A stretch of DNA of 64,000 bases from Selaginella tamariscina (Eukaryota; Streptophyta; Lycopodiopsida; Selaginellales; Selaginellaceae), in NCBI GenBank assembly GCA_003024785.1, contig PUQB01000253.1, positions 124,001 to 188,000 on the forward strand. Direction: 5' to 3'. Positions 36,603 through 49,329 of this stretch are shown here, in pieces. The first letter of the stretch is position 1. Every line of letters begins with the position of its first letter. The position numbers and the translations under genes are program-made. The notes under the pieces were generated by a model, which was not told where the DNA came from, did not search any database, and was given only the letters and a program-made list of their open reading frames with translations.

Positions 36603-39177
36603 TGTTCCTTTTATTAGTAATTTCATGTTAATTTCTCTTAATCTTGCATGTGAATATTCTAAATTCTAATACGTATATACTAAATATAAAGTTTGTAATA
36701 TGTATGCCTATTACACATTAGAAATACAAATATAAATGTATTATGTAAGAATATAATTATGATAAGAAAGAATGTTTCACATGAGCTCATAAAAGCTATA
36801 AACAAAAATTATGGACACGCATGCACGTGTAGAGAGACGTATTAGCATGGAGAATTTATATAGTTTTGTAACACATGCAAACACGTGCGCACGCACACAC
36901 ACACACAAGAGAGGTACAAGAAGCGGATCCAACTACATTGATGGTAAGATACTTGTGGTGGAGTATCCTTGAAGAGACATAAATATATAATAAAAGTAGT
37001 TAATATTAATCAAGCTTTAATAGTAAAGATTAATGGAATCTTTTATCCTATTAAATTTGAGAAAGTAATTTTCTTCTTTCCTCCATTAGAGCTCTTCCAT
37101 GTGTCCAACTCCCACACACGTAGTAGACATGTTTTATTAAGCTTTTATGTTTCATAAAGTTTGGTAAAAACTTTCCTTATGTAGAAACAAGTTTGTCCAT
37201 GTTACTAAATTTTAAGTGTAAAATTAAGTTATGAAACTATACCATCCGATTTATATTGTTTTTTGTTATGAGGACTAATACACAAAGAGCTTTTAAAAGT
37301 AGGATTAATATAAACCATGTTAGTGCAATAGACATGATAAATTTTGAATTTCTATTCTAAATATTTTCATGAAAAATAATTAAAAATTGAATAAAAACAA
37401 GATAGCTTATCCATTTTGAGTAAAAAATGCATAGAATAGCTTCCAAATCTATTACTATACCCAATATAATGGTAAGAAGTTATACTTCAAGCTTATAAAA
37501 CGGACATGCATCTTGTTTTTCTAACCATGGGTTGTGGAACTTGTATTCGCAAGGCGATAATGCAACAACTTCTTGTTCTTTAACATCCCTTCATGTGTCA
37601 TAAGAGTACAACAAGGTAACAATTTAAGAATGGTTCTTGTTCAAACTCAAAAAACAACAACATCATCGTTGTTTGGATTTCGATAGAGGAGCCTATGGAA
37701 ATGCAATAGATGTTGTAATGGAATACTTGTGTAGTGGTGGATATATGAGGAAAGGAAAGAGTAATTAAAGTAAATTGACTAACTTTGACTTGTAAAATAA
37801 ATATAAAACCTTACCGATTTTATTAATATAGGTAACTAGCAGCCACATTAGAACTTGTCTTTGCAAATGCCATACAACCACTAATTAAATAATTTGAGAT
37901 TTTATTTTAATTTTGACATTTTATTAAGTAATAAAGATGTAATTCTAATTTATTTTTGGTTATATAATTAATAAATATGATTAATACATGATTAATAAAT
38001 ATGTAATTTATTTTATTTTAATTATGTTAATTCTATGTTATGGATTTGGAAGTGTGAATAGTACTTAACAATTTAATTAGGGCTTAATTAGGGCTTTGGT
38101 TATAATATTTTGTTAAAAGTTCATAATTATATCTATTTAATTAATAATTTAGATAGGAGTTAGATTAAGAAACCATTTTTCAATTAATATAGTAAGAGCA
38201 ACATCTCTTAATTTAAAGTCATTACTATATTTCTGAGTACATTCTTTATGAATTAATCTTTTTAAGACATGATTAAACAATATGAGACTGTGAAATGTCA
38301 AATTGCTTAATTGGTGGTTCTACCAACTTGTAGAACCACAAAACATGCATGTGGATATTTTTTAAATCACAATGGGTATGTGCTCAAAATAAAGTTTTAA
38401 TATTTAAAGTAAGCGTCTAAATTCATCAGGTTAAGAATACCAATTGGGTTAAGGGTCATAAACCAGGATAAAATTGCTATAAGAATAACATATACGTCAA
38501 AGGGTCTAGATTAGGGATGAACTCACCAGGTTAAAGATTATAGCTAGGTTAAGGGTCTAACTTAGCATGGTAAGAATAACAACTAGGTTAAAGGTCAATC
38601 AATACTTAAGTCAAGACCTACTCAAGAATGAACTCACGATAACAACTAGGTAAATAGTAAATAGTTAAGCCCACCAACTTGTACTAGTATATAAAATATG
38701 ATTATTGAAACAAACAATTGAATTAATAAAGAACAAAAGAAATAATTATCGATTTATTGAGGATAGAAATTTTAAACAAGACTCTTTAATCCACACTTTG
38801 TTTGTCATATGTATATTAGGGTTCACAAGTCCAACAAGGTCAGTATAAAATATGGTTGCAAATATAATGATTTGGTACAACACGTTAAAATCTGATGTAA
38901 CTATATATTAAACAAATGGCAATAAACGTTTGACTAATGAATCAAAGTAGTAAACTATGCCACTGTTTATACTAAGTTTAGAATTTGAATAAATTTCAAA
39001 ATCCCAGTTGCCAGACAAATTCCAACCACCCATATAATATATATTTCAAATGGAATGCACTCTTAACAATAATGTGCAAAACACCATATTTGGTAATGCA
39101 ACATCACATAAGTAATTATCAATATAAGCTAAATTAAAATGTTAATTATATGTGAGGTTGCTTTGGGACTCTGCATT

Positions 39178-39218
<41 letters not shown>

Positions 39219-40171
39219 TAGGGAAGTAGAAATTTGGAATATGTGTCGATCTACATACACAAGCAATCGATATATTCATGAATAGGGGTTTATTTGAGTA
39301 TGTGTAGTTAGGCCATCTTTTTTTAGTGTGTTTATTTGTACTTTAAGTAGCCCAAAATCCTGTAGATATTTCAATATATGATTTATAAATTAAAACAAAA
39401 TTCTCATACACAATAAACTAAATAATAATGTAGTGGATCTAAATTATTAAATGACAATAGAATTAACAAAAACTGTAGATGACACATTCAAAGTGAATGA
39501 AAGCTTCTTCAAATAAGCAAACATATTAAGAACAAGATCAAACAAAAGTGTGAGTGGTGTGTGTGAGTGCTTGTGCATATGCACTTGCGAGTGTGATATC
39601 AACCTATGAGACTAATATGCATGTGAAACCTGCAGGACGCATATGCTTGTTGCTTATAAAATGTAAAACATGTATATATAGAAATGAATACAGACTTTTT
39701 ATTAAATCATAATTAACATTTAAACTCTAATATATTTACAATAGCTAATGGTACAAACTAAGATCTTTTGTTTTTCTTTTTTAAAACATAGATATGCATA
39801 ATATATATTTATTAGTTGCCATTCACCACATATGACAATGATTACTTATGATAATATTACTTGTAATATGTATATATAATAATGTATTCACACTATGGCT
39901 GTTTTATGTCCACTTATACCCGTAATCAATATGATATCACCAAATAGACTGTATATAGATGTATACACAATTGCATATAGTCATTTAGGATTGTAAAAGT
40001 CTACCCAAACTTGTGGATTTGTAAGGCAAATTGAAGTGTGTGTGGGAGAGGAGGGTCATATGCCCACATGGTGCACATTCATGTTCAAACACCAGCCATG
40101 GCTAGTTCACAATATTATGCAATCTTATCATTGATAGTTTACTGTTAAAACTCATATGCTTGTTTGTTTCT

Positions 40172-40303
40172 ACCACGTGGTACATTTGCGTGGTTAATCG
40201 AGGGTATATTTAAAATAGATATGCGACCAAAAACTAGGATCCAACCGTACATTAATTCTGTGCGTGTTTGTTCAACCACGTGGTCAGTCAAGGGTATATA
40301 AAA
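40172..40303 (+). promoter_or_regulatory. Gene A promoter, unit 4
   Basis: G-box palindromes at 40172-40181 and 40275-40284, TATATAAA from 40295; the ATG follows at 40338. Confidence 0.7.
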
Positions 40304-40337
40304 GCCTGATATGTGTAGGGTTTTAAACTGAATCGCT

Positions 40338-41336
40338 ATGTACACACGTGAGCAAAAGAGGTTATGGTACTCTGCAGCGCCGCCATCACAACCAAACACC
40401 AAAGATGATTCAGGTAATATGAGAGATGAGAGAGAGAGAGATTCATCTTACTCATTTGGGTAGGCGCAGCCGATGAAGACGACCCATATGTGGATCCAAT
40501 AGTGGGGGCATCCGGAAAACCACATTGCAACACAACCAAGTTCCATGCACTGGGTGAGTTCGTGGAACCTCCTCCCAAGAAAAGAAGGAAATACATTAAT
40601 TATATGGCTGACTTAATACGTGATGGGCGCTTGGGGATTACAGAGATCCGCCACCATGGTCAATTGTGGATGAAGAGACAGGAAAGGGAAATGAGGGTGG
40701 GAGCACAAAAAAGGCTGAAGAGGCAATGATTGTGGAGATGAGAAGGGGAGGCAACGTGGATGCTCTGGATGAAAAGCGCAACAAGGCGGAGAGTGATGAG
40801 GCAAAGGTAGAGGGGCATTCAGATGACACTGTGAATGAGTTTGATCGGTTATTTGAGGAGGAGGAGGAGGAGGCAGAGGGGCATTCAAAGGGCAACATGG
40901 AAAATATGGGTGAGTTTGATATGCTATTTGAGGAGGATAAGGCGGTAGAGGGCAACAAGGATGGGCTTGATCTTTTGTTGGTGGAGAGGAGATCAAGGGT
41001 GAAGAAGAGGTAACTAGAGGGGAAGAGGGTAGGAATAAAGTAATTAAGGGTGGGAAGAGCACTAAGAAGAAGAAAAAGAAACATCCAGAGATGGAAAAGT
41101 TAATACAGGAGGCTAAAGCGTTGTGGCCAGACCAAATACCATGTAAACACCATGGAGTTAAAAGTTGTACTCATTTCTACGACATTAACAACGGCAGTTT
41201 GACTGGGCCTAGGTACAGATGCAACATAAATAAAAGCCATTGGACACATTCGATGATGGACCACGATCCCGTTGTTGGAAATATCCTCAAGAATATGACA
41301 AAAAGGTATCGTGAGCTTGAAAAGGAGCTAGTGTGA
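40338..41336 (+). pseudogene. Gene A, unit 4: divergent copy with small frame changes
   Basis: Exon 40338-40413, intron 40414-40463, exon 40464-41336. Small losses lie near 40504 (GTGGGGG for GTGTGGGGG), 40552, 40630 (GGGCGC-TTGG) and 40982. Several base substitutions are silent or conservative (for example gaggcaatg, catccagag, cgtgag), unlike units 1-3 which share the other state. The C-terminal Dof-like segment is identical in sequence to the other units, which hints at constraint. Confidence 0.65.
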
Positions 41337-41511
41337 ATACTACGCTTTAGGCCATTTGGATATAAAATGATATTGATTTTTAATCATGCTCTTGTTTATA
41401 CATTTTGTTAAATGTATTGTTCTTAAATGAATAGGAAAAACCCATCTCTTTTTCTTAAATTTTTTTTTAGAGATTTCTAATTTTTGATTTTTAAGAGAAA
41501 TTTTATATACA

Positions 41512-41655
41512 CTATAACATAGCATTTAAGAAAAGTTTTGGAAGAAGAAAAGTAAAAATACATTATATATTAACTGTATATTATGAAATCTATATAGAAT
41601 ATATAAAAATCTCATTTTAATCTTTATATTAGCTGTTTTTGTGGATTTTATTGCA
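41512..41655 (+). repeat. Arm sequence kept only in unit 4
   Basis: Unit 4 has about 70 extra bases (41512-41583) including 'atagcatttaagaaaagt', and a different stretch at 41616-41655 ('ttagctgtttttgtgg'). Both match the complement of the opposite arm (about 9470-9600 in unit 1), whereas units 1-3 lack them or carry a different AT-rich filler. They are therefore ancestral arm sequence lost from the lineage of units 1-3. Confidence 0.75.
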
Positions 41656-42614
41656 TAAAGATAACCTTCATATATTATTATATATAAATCATAATTATTA
41701 AAGATGAATATATAACGAATACAATCATATATAGTTTAATGAGGGCTACATAATGTTCAAATTCCACATATTTCCACTATTGATTCTTGTTTTTATTTTT
41801 TTAAATCATAATTGCTTTTATTATTTTTAAAATATTATTTAAGTAATAGATATAATTTATTTTTTAATGGGATGCTATTTACATTTAATATTGTCATGAA
41901 TATCAAAAGTAATTTCAAATTACATATGAAGTGGAGGAAAGCGGAGAAAATTTATGCACTTAATACATAAATTCTAGAATTTATTTCTTACTTCCACTTC
42001 ATATGCATAATCTAGTTAATCCCATTTTATTTGAAATAAATCTTAATATTCATGATAATATTCAATGTAAGCATCCCATTCATAACTAACATTGGCCACT
42101 TAAATATTATTTTAAAATAATAAAGTGCATGGACTTTATTTTATTTTTTCTAAAAAGCATCAATAGTGGAAATATGTAAACTTTGAACATTATGTAGCCC
42201 TCATTAAACTATAATATGATTATATTCGTTATATATTTCATCTTTAATAATTACGATTTATATCTATATTTATGTAGCAAAATCGATAAAAATAGCTAAC
42301 ATAAAGGTCAAAATGAGATTTTTATGGATCCAGTATATCCATTTATAGATTTCATAATATACGGTTCATATACAACATATTACATTTTAATTCTTACTTT
42401 TCTTAAATGCTATATTAAAGTGTATGTAAGATTTCTCTTTAAAATCTACGAAATATATTTTTATGTGTTTTTCTTGTTCATTTGAGGACAATACATTTAA
42501 TGAAAATGTTGTGAACATATAGGCTTTCTACGTGCAAAGCATGTAAAAGCGTAAGTATAATTCTTTATTAAAAATGGATTACCATTTTATATGCAGATGC
42601 CTAAAACACCGTAT

Positions 42615-43416
42615 TCACGTCAACTCATTTTTAAGGTCACGATACCTTCTTGACATGTCTTGGAGGATAGATCCAAAAGGAGTGCCAAGCATCGGATGTG
42701 TCCAGTGGACTCTATTTATTTTGCATATGTATCTAGGCCCAATCAAACTGCTGTTGTTAACGTCGTAAAAATGAGTACAACTCTTAACTCCGTGGTACTT
42801 ACATTGTATCTAGTCTGGCCACAAAGCTTTAGCCTCCTCTATTATCTTTTGCAACTCGGGATGCTTCTTCTTCTTACTATTCTCCCTGCCCTTAATTACT
42901 TTGTCGGTGTCTGCCTCCTCATCCTCCTCAAATAACCACGAACTCATCCATAGTTTCCTTGTTGCCCTTGGAATGCCCCTCTGCCTCCTCATGCTCCTCA
43001 AATAACCCATCAAACTCATCCATAGTTTCCTTTGAATGCCCCTCTGCCTCTACCTCCTCACTCTCCACCACTTCAGCCTTTTCCATGCTCCCACCCTCAT
43101 TTCGCTTTCATGTCTCTTTGCCCACATTTAACCATGGCGGCGGATTGTTGTAATCCCCAAACGCCCAACACGTATTAAGTGGCCATATAATTAATATATG
43201 TTCTTCTCTTCTTGGGAGGAGGTTCCACGAAGTCACCCTAGTGCAGAGAACTTGGTGTGCTGTGGTTTTCCATAAGCCCCCAAGGCCGTTGGATCCACAT
43301 ATGGCTCGTCTTCATCTTTGACACATGCCCAAATGAGTCAATATGAATGTCTCTGAATCTTTTGGTTGCGATGGCACTGTAGAGTACCATAACCTCTTTT
43401 GCTCGCGTGTGTACAT
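42615..43416 (-). pseudogene. A', unit 4
   Basis: Mirror copy with unit-specific losses near 43258-43265 and 43353-43375. It reads KKKKHPELQKIIEEAKALWP before the shared stop, which is closer to gene A than the unit 1-3 versions at this point and again marks unit 4 as the older state. Confidence 0.78.
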
Positions 43417-43632
43417 AGCAAATCTAAAAACCCTACACATTTCAGGCTTTTATGTCCTTAGTAACATGTTGATTAGCGTCACATGCCTTTTCAAATTGTT
43501 ATATATGTCATGCGAGATTCTCATAATCGATTGATTGACCACGCGGTAGAACAAACATGTGCGTAATTAATGCACCATCGGTCCTAGTTTTGATTGCGTA
43601 TCTATTTAAATATACCCGTGACTGACAGCGTA

Positions 43633-44775
43633 GACATCAAGGAGTACCTTGAACCATGATTAACCCCTAAGGGTTTGAGTGACCAAGTTATAACTTAGAC
43701 CTAGGGCTATGTTTGAAGAACCTTGAGTGCACAACTTCAGGAGTGCCTCATAAAAGGGCTCTTACAACCCTTAGATTTCAAGGAGAACACCCCTTAACCA
43801 ATTGTGCCATTAACACACTCAATTACGAGACCTAACCTCCCTTGAGTTGTTGCTCAAGGCTTAGCCCCCTAATATGAACACAAACATGCCTACTTGCTAG
43901 AGTAATAACCCCTTGGCATTGAGCTCATGAGATAACCCCAAAGGGCGTGCCTCGGGCGTTGTACTATGTGCCATCTAACTGAATGTCACACTTTCATGTG
44001 ACATTGTCCCGAAAATGGGGTATCATGTTATAACCCCTTAGATTCAAGAGTTACACAAGGTGTCACAAATGTGGCTCTGAAATGCCAAGTCTAGAACCCC
44101 TATATGATCCCTTAGGAACTTGGTAAATAAAACCTATCAGCCAAGATCCCTACCCTGTTGTCTAAAAGTTGAAGCGGCACAATTGAGGGTTGTGCCTTGA
44201 TAACACAAGTTAGAGCTTGTACTAGTAGAAGAATAACGAGCTCAATCATGAATGAACCTAAAATTCTCACTACAGTAAAAGAATAACAAGCTTAGTGATG
44301 AATGAACCCAAAAAACTCTCACTACATGTACTACTTAATATATGTGACAAAGGCCCCACATTATTTTCCTATTTTATAAAGTGGACTAGCACAAATCTCA
44401 TTCCCAATGGGAATATACTTGGTGAGTTTAACTTAACGACCCATCGACCCCTAAACTGGGGTTAGGGCAACCCTAGAGTTAGGTCAATCCTAGGGTGTTT
44501 CTACCCATATATAACATATTGAACTCATTCAAATTAATTAATAACCCAACTGAGACATGGAAAACGAAGGTAAGAATTTTCTAGAAGATAAGTGCTACAT
44601 TCGTTTAGAGTTTATCGAGGTATTTAGGGACGATTCCCTTTAAACACCTAAGTGCACTAAGCCGGACTATTTTTTACTACATCTAGAGCTTATCAACATA
44701 ATTCGGTAGGTAACAACAATCAACGTCAAAGTAAAGAGGAGTCATATTAAAAAATTTCTCGACCTTTGAAAATAG
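43633..44775 (+). mobile_element. LTR-like fragment (chromovirus-related), plus orientation
   Basis: Replaces the tandem unit at 43633. It aligns in the same orientation with the LTR at 62204-63169 (shared phrases 'cacaagtta/cttagagcttg', 'aaccctagagttaggtcaa', 'gtgcactaag'). A GACATCAAGGAGTACC-like outer part reappears inverted in the next segment. Non-coding fossil; old judging by divergence. Confidence 0.7.
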
Positions 44776-45640
44776 GGGAGGGGAGGGGGGGCGCTTTCAC
44801 ATGAATAAGGTAGAGTATGTAGTGGGAGAGCTACTGGGTTCATGACTAAGTTGGTTGCTCTTTGCCAGTGCAAGCTTATGTCGTTAAGGTACAACCCTCT
44901 GTTGTGTCGATCTAACTTCCAAATAACAAGGGTACGTCCCACCTTCAGGTAGCTTATCCTTAACATTGGCAAATTCGTGCTTGGGAGGTATTGTCAAACT
45001 GTATGTTACAAGAGGCAGAGGTTGAGGCTTGTCTCCAACCTCTTCCTTCACGTCAAGCTAGGTGTAACACTCACGACCAAGCAAGGCACATCCATGTCCT
45101 TGTTCAATTGTTGGTGTGGAATCTTGTTTGATAAGTTACATTACTCAATTCCTGAGGGTTCACTGAAGGTTCTAGAGTTGGCATTTAGGAGCCATGTTTG
45201 TGGCACTTGGTGCAACTCTTGAATCTAAGGTTATGGCATGATAACCCACATCGTGGAAGGCAGTGTCACATGGAGATGTGACATGGGTCCATGGTACAAT
45301 GCCCAAGGCACATCCTTCGATTGTGTCATGGGTTTGTTGCTTTGGCACACTTGGCTAGGGGACTGTTCTCCTTGAATCTAGGGGTTGAACAACCTAAACT
45401 TGTTAGTAGGAGCCTTTTCGTGAGGCACTTTCAAGGTCATGTACTTTAGGGTTACCCAAACCTAGCCTTAAGAGTTTGCTTAGCAGAACACTCATGTCTG
45501 CTTACGGCACACACTCGTGTCCTCACTAAGTACTAGCCCTAGGTAAGGTATGACTTGGCCACTCAATCCCTTAGGGGTTCATGGTACCCCTTATCGTCTT
45601 AAAGGTGTTGTACTCCTGATGAGGGTGATTCCTCAAGGGG
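44776..45640 (-). mobile_element. LTR-like fragment, inverted partner
   Basis: Reverse-complement relative of 43633-44775. For example 'cctaggtaaggtatgact' here answers 'aagttataacttagaccta' there, and the text 'ctagagttggcatttagga' recurs at 56775. It begins at a G-rich run (44776-44792). The pair forms a ~2-kb imperfect inverted repeat abutting the end of the amplicon array. Confidence 0.7.
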
Positions 45641-46974
45641 AAAGTGACAATGCCTTACCTCTATCATGAGGGTATGTGTAAGTATATCTCCTCTGTGGGG
45701 TTAAGGCATGAGCCTGTCCAGATCTATTGGGACAAGATCTTAAAGTTTACTTGGGTTATTCTTTAGGGTTTGGAGGATAGTCATTTTAGCGGACTTAGGG
45801 TAGGATTTTAAGTCTTCTACCTAATTGGGTCTGAGTCAGACTCTTAGGGTCATCTTAGAAGATTTAATATTACTCACACAGGTGATGACGCCGAAAGGCC
45901 ACTTGGCAACCACGTGTTGCCACTTGTTGGCCCTTCAGGTTAAAGCTTTAACAGTTACACTCAAATTCCTTCTTTGAATCTTTTTATCTTATGATTATGG
46001 CCACCTCATTGATCATAACTAAGTCTCAATATTGAGTGTTCCAATTTCACAATTTAATAGTTATTATATCATATTTTACCATAATTAATCTTAAAAGGAT
46101 TATCATAAATACTCTCAAAGTATAAATATTTTAACAGATGAGGTGATAAAAAACTTCATATTTTGGAATCGGATATTGGAACATAGTACGTTAAGAACTT
46201 TGAATCATGATCATCAAGAAGAGACACCATCTTTCTGAATTTAGTTTAGCTACTCGATATTGTACTCTCACGGATATTAAATCAAATTCAAGGAACATCA
46301 TCAAACCTTGAGTAAAAAAAAGTCTCACTTTTAATATTTTAGAGGATTGAAGATATATACTTTGTATGTTCTCTTCTTATATACAATAAGTTAGGCCAAT
46401 ATTTAAATAATTAAATTACTCATGTATATAGTGTTGTTGATTTTAAGTGCCCACATTTACGACTATAATGCAGAGTCAAGAAATCACTTTTGAATAACCA
46501 TATTCACTTCAAGATGAAGTCAATATTGAAAATCAACACCAACTTTAAATCCCATCATATATCGACTCTCTAAAGAGGTACATGCACTTAAACCTCCAAA
46601 ATGAATATCTAGCTATTTCTAACTCATAAACACCTCCAAACATAACCTATTGAACTTGTGTGTGAGCATGCACACTTTACCTCGTTGCTGGAAGTTGAGA
46701 ACCAGTAAAACAAATCCAAAGCTTTTTATGGAATTTCTTTATTAGTTCATAAGTAAAGTGGAGAATCTTAATTGATGCTCTTGTTAACTAAGGAATCACC
46801 ATTATTTAAGAGCTATCCTTATATTATAAACAACATTACATATTTCCAACTCAAAGAGTTAAAAATGAAAATGCACAAGTGTGTGCCAAACGCCTTCACT
46901 ATGTAAGTCCTCTTATACTCATGTAAATGTATATTTTCAATATATATATTTGTTTCTAGTAAATCACACCAGCT
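45641..46974. other. Repeat-derived, AT-rich sequence without genes
   Basis: 45900-46040 matches 63172-63296 ('cttatgattatggccacct'), so it belongs to the same old element family. The remainder to 46974 shows no gene or clear repeat. Confidence 0.5.
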
Positions 46975-47725
46975 ATCAAGCCATAGCCCCTTAATTCAAG
47001 AGTTACACAAGTGCCATGAACTTGGCTCTCAAATGCCAACTTTAGAACCCTTATGTGATCCTTAGAACTTGTAAAGGAAACATGTTAGCTAAGATTTCAC
47101 ACCCTCAGTTGGACAAGTCACAAATGTGTCCTTGCTTAGTTATGGGGTATGTCCCATCTTTGGAATAGCTTACCTTTAACGTTAATGAATTCGTGCTTGG
47201 GAGGTCTTGTCGAAGTGCACATTCTAAGGGTTAAAGGTTGAGACATATCTCCAGCTTCCTCCTCCACATTAAATTAAGAGTAGCACTCTGTTGAGGCAGC
47301 ACAACATAGGGTTGTGCCTTTACAACACAAGCTAAAACTTGCACCAGTAAAAGAATAATGAATTCAATCATGAATGAACCCGGAACTCTCACTACATGTA
47401 CTACTTAATATATATGACATAGGCCCCCCTTCCTATTTTGTAAAGTGAGCTAGCATGGAATCTCGTGATCTTAACTTAACAACCCTTAAACCCTAACTCG
47501 AGGGGTTTAAGCATAAGGGTGTTTCTATCCATATTTAACATGCTGAACTCACAAAAACTAATTAATAACCCAACTGAGACATAGAAAACTAGAATAAATT
47601 TTTTTAAAAGGTCAAGCGGGGTTGTTTCTCACAACATATAATGCTTGTCAACATAATTTGGTAGGTAATAATAATTAATGTCTAAAGTAAATAGTAGTCG
47701 TATTAAAAATTATGACAAATAATGT
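46975..47725 (+). mobile_element. LTR-like fragment, plus orientation
   Basis: Close relative of 63298-64000 (for example 'ggctctcaaatgccaactt' and 'gtcgaagtgcaca' in the same order) and ends ATTATGACA like other LTR termini here. Solo, non-coding fossil. Confidence 0.65.
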
Positions 47726-48321
47726 GTTTTAACTCTCAAACTATTTAAAATAAAATATCTCTATATTACAAAGAAATGTGAATTTCAAAGATAAAAATAT
47801 TAACTTAAATGCACAATGGAAAGCATGCTCCACCCATTATAATGTCGTTTCATAAACTAAATATTAAACTAAATTTATTATGATTTATAAAATTATATTT
47901 TAATAATGTTGCTCCATGATTTTCTTGGATCTAATAACCAAATGAAAATGTAAAAAATTTAAACTAGATTTATTATATTTTATAATTATAGTTAATTAGG
48001 ATAAATCACTTATTACACAAACCATCTAAAAATTTATGTTTTTAACTTTTTAAATTTTAAATTTATAAACACCAACTTGAATTTAATAAAGTTTTAGCTA
48101 CCTTGTCTAAATCAACTTGACAATTTAAGTTGCATATAGAATGTATCTTATTCAAATTTATAATTTATTACATTTATTATTCCCATAGTAACCATGTTTT
48201 ATCACAGCAAGTGGATTGAATGGTTTTATCAAATTGCTTGTTTTTTTTAATAAGATTTGATAATTTTTTATTGTGGTTCATAGCATACAAAAGCTCATGT
48301 GGTTGGTGGTTGAGGGTGGTC
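47726..48321. other. AT-rich stretch, nothing recognised
   Basis: No open frame, repeat or motif that I can support. Confidence 0.5.
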
Positions 48322-48686
48322 TGACACTGTCAAACTACCAGCTAGCGGACGAAGGACGAGACGAAGCGTCGGGTAAGGAAGGTACCGCAGGTACGGACTG
48401 ATGACAACAAATGTCAAGTGGCGGCGTAATCGGTCATAAATTCAATCGTTCGGATCAACTACGCAGGGTATGTAGGACAGCAAGCGTGAGGGAGGCACAT
48501 AAATGAGACAGACAAGACTCTGTCACAGGGCGGCAGACCATAAGAAAGTGCCACCTGTACCTAGGGTCTAGCGCTAGAGGACCCACAATATAAGCAGGAA
48601 GGCGGGTAGTGGATTGGGGTCTTTTTGGAGTCAAGTTGGCGTCTTGTATCTTCCTCCCATGTCGGAATAATTTGTACTCAGGTAGG

Positions 48687-48731
<45 letters not shown>

Positions 48732-49012
48732 AAAAAATGCATAGTCCTTCTATTCACCATCTTATCGGTGATTCCTCGCTTGCTCCACTCCTAAGCTGAG
48801 CAACGCACTTTGCTAACACCACAATGATACCTTAATAGAACTCCCCCACCCATGTACACGGACCCTGTGGCATCCGGGTAAAGGGCATTCAGCACTCTGA
48901 GGTAAAGCTGGCTTGCTGGTTCGGACCCCAGAGTTGGACGCTATCCACAGCATCCTGGCGACCACTGAGGCTTCCTTAGAAGCATCACATTCTGGCATGC
49001 GGAGTCCCGACA
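48322..49012 (+). mobile_element. Possible solo LTR of another family
   Basis: A GC-richer island beginning TGACACTGTC and ending CCCGACA, with a TATA-like CAATATAAGC near 48580, an AATAAT signal near 48667 and an internal (TA)n run (48690-48730). The TG...CA ends and promoter-like middle suggest a solo LTR. I see no convincing target-site duplication. Confidence 0.4.
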
Positions 49013-49020
49013 AACCAGTT

Positions 49021-49329
49021 AGTTTTTATTGCTGTTTACAATGTGCAAAAACTCATGAAAAACCCTAAACCCTTTCCATCCATACACACTGATATCAAGT
49101 GAGACTTGTACACATTATATGCATACACATATATAGCTTTCTACATCATGCACATATCAGGTTCCCTCACCTTAGCCTTTAACATACATTCAATTTTTAA
49201 TTTTTTATTTACATATTTATATACATACATTTAAATTTAAACTATTTAAGAAGATTTCCAGATAAATTATGTATTTTCAATTGAATGTTTTTCAAGAAAA
49301 TTCCGTTGAAAAGACAATTACATAAAAGC
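49021..49329. other. 3' flank of the ubiquitin-S27a gene
   Basis: AT-rich. The last ~130 bp (from ~49200) match the flank of the second copy at 53870-53960, so the duplicated block extends beyond the coding part. Confidence 0.5.

Larger units (their letters stand above)
27999..38897 (+). repeat. Tandem amplicon unit 3
   Basis: Third full unit, same gene order. AT run near 28279-28311. Its gene A has several homopolymer length changes relative to unit 2. Spacer and B regions are very close to unit 1. Confidence 0.95.
38898..43632 (+). repeat. Tandem amplicon unit 4, truncated
   Basis: Fourth unit, cut at 'gactgacagcgta' (~43632), where LTR-derived sequence takes over. It keeps gene A and A' but lacks the outer part of the right palindrome arm and all of gene B. 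It differs from units 1-3 by substitutions as well as indels and retains arm sequence missing in them (41512-41655), so it is probably the oldest surviving unit. Confidence 0.93.
39271..43632. repeat. Palindrome, unit 4, right arm truncated
   Basis: The left arm is complete and the centre lies near 41924-42006. The right arm ends at ~43632, about 210 bp beyond the start of A', where LTR-like sequence joins. Confidence 0.9.

Noticed and set aside
44742-45222. Open frames of 76 and 81 codons
   Set aside because: They lie in LTR-like non-coding repeat sequence that is not open in its relatives at 55980-57050.
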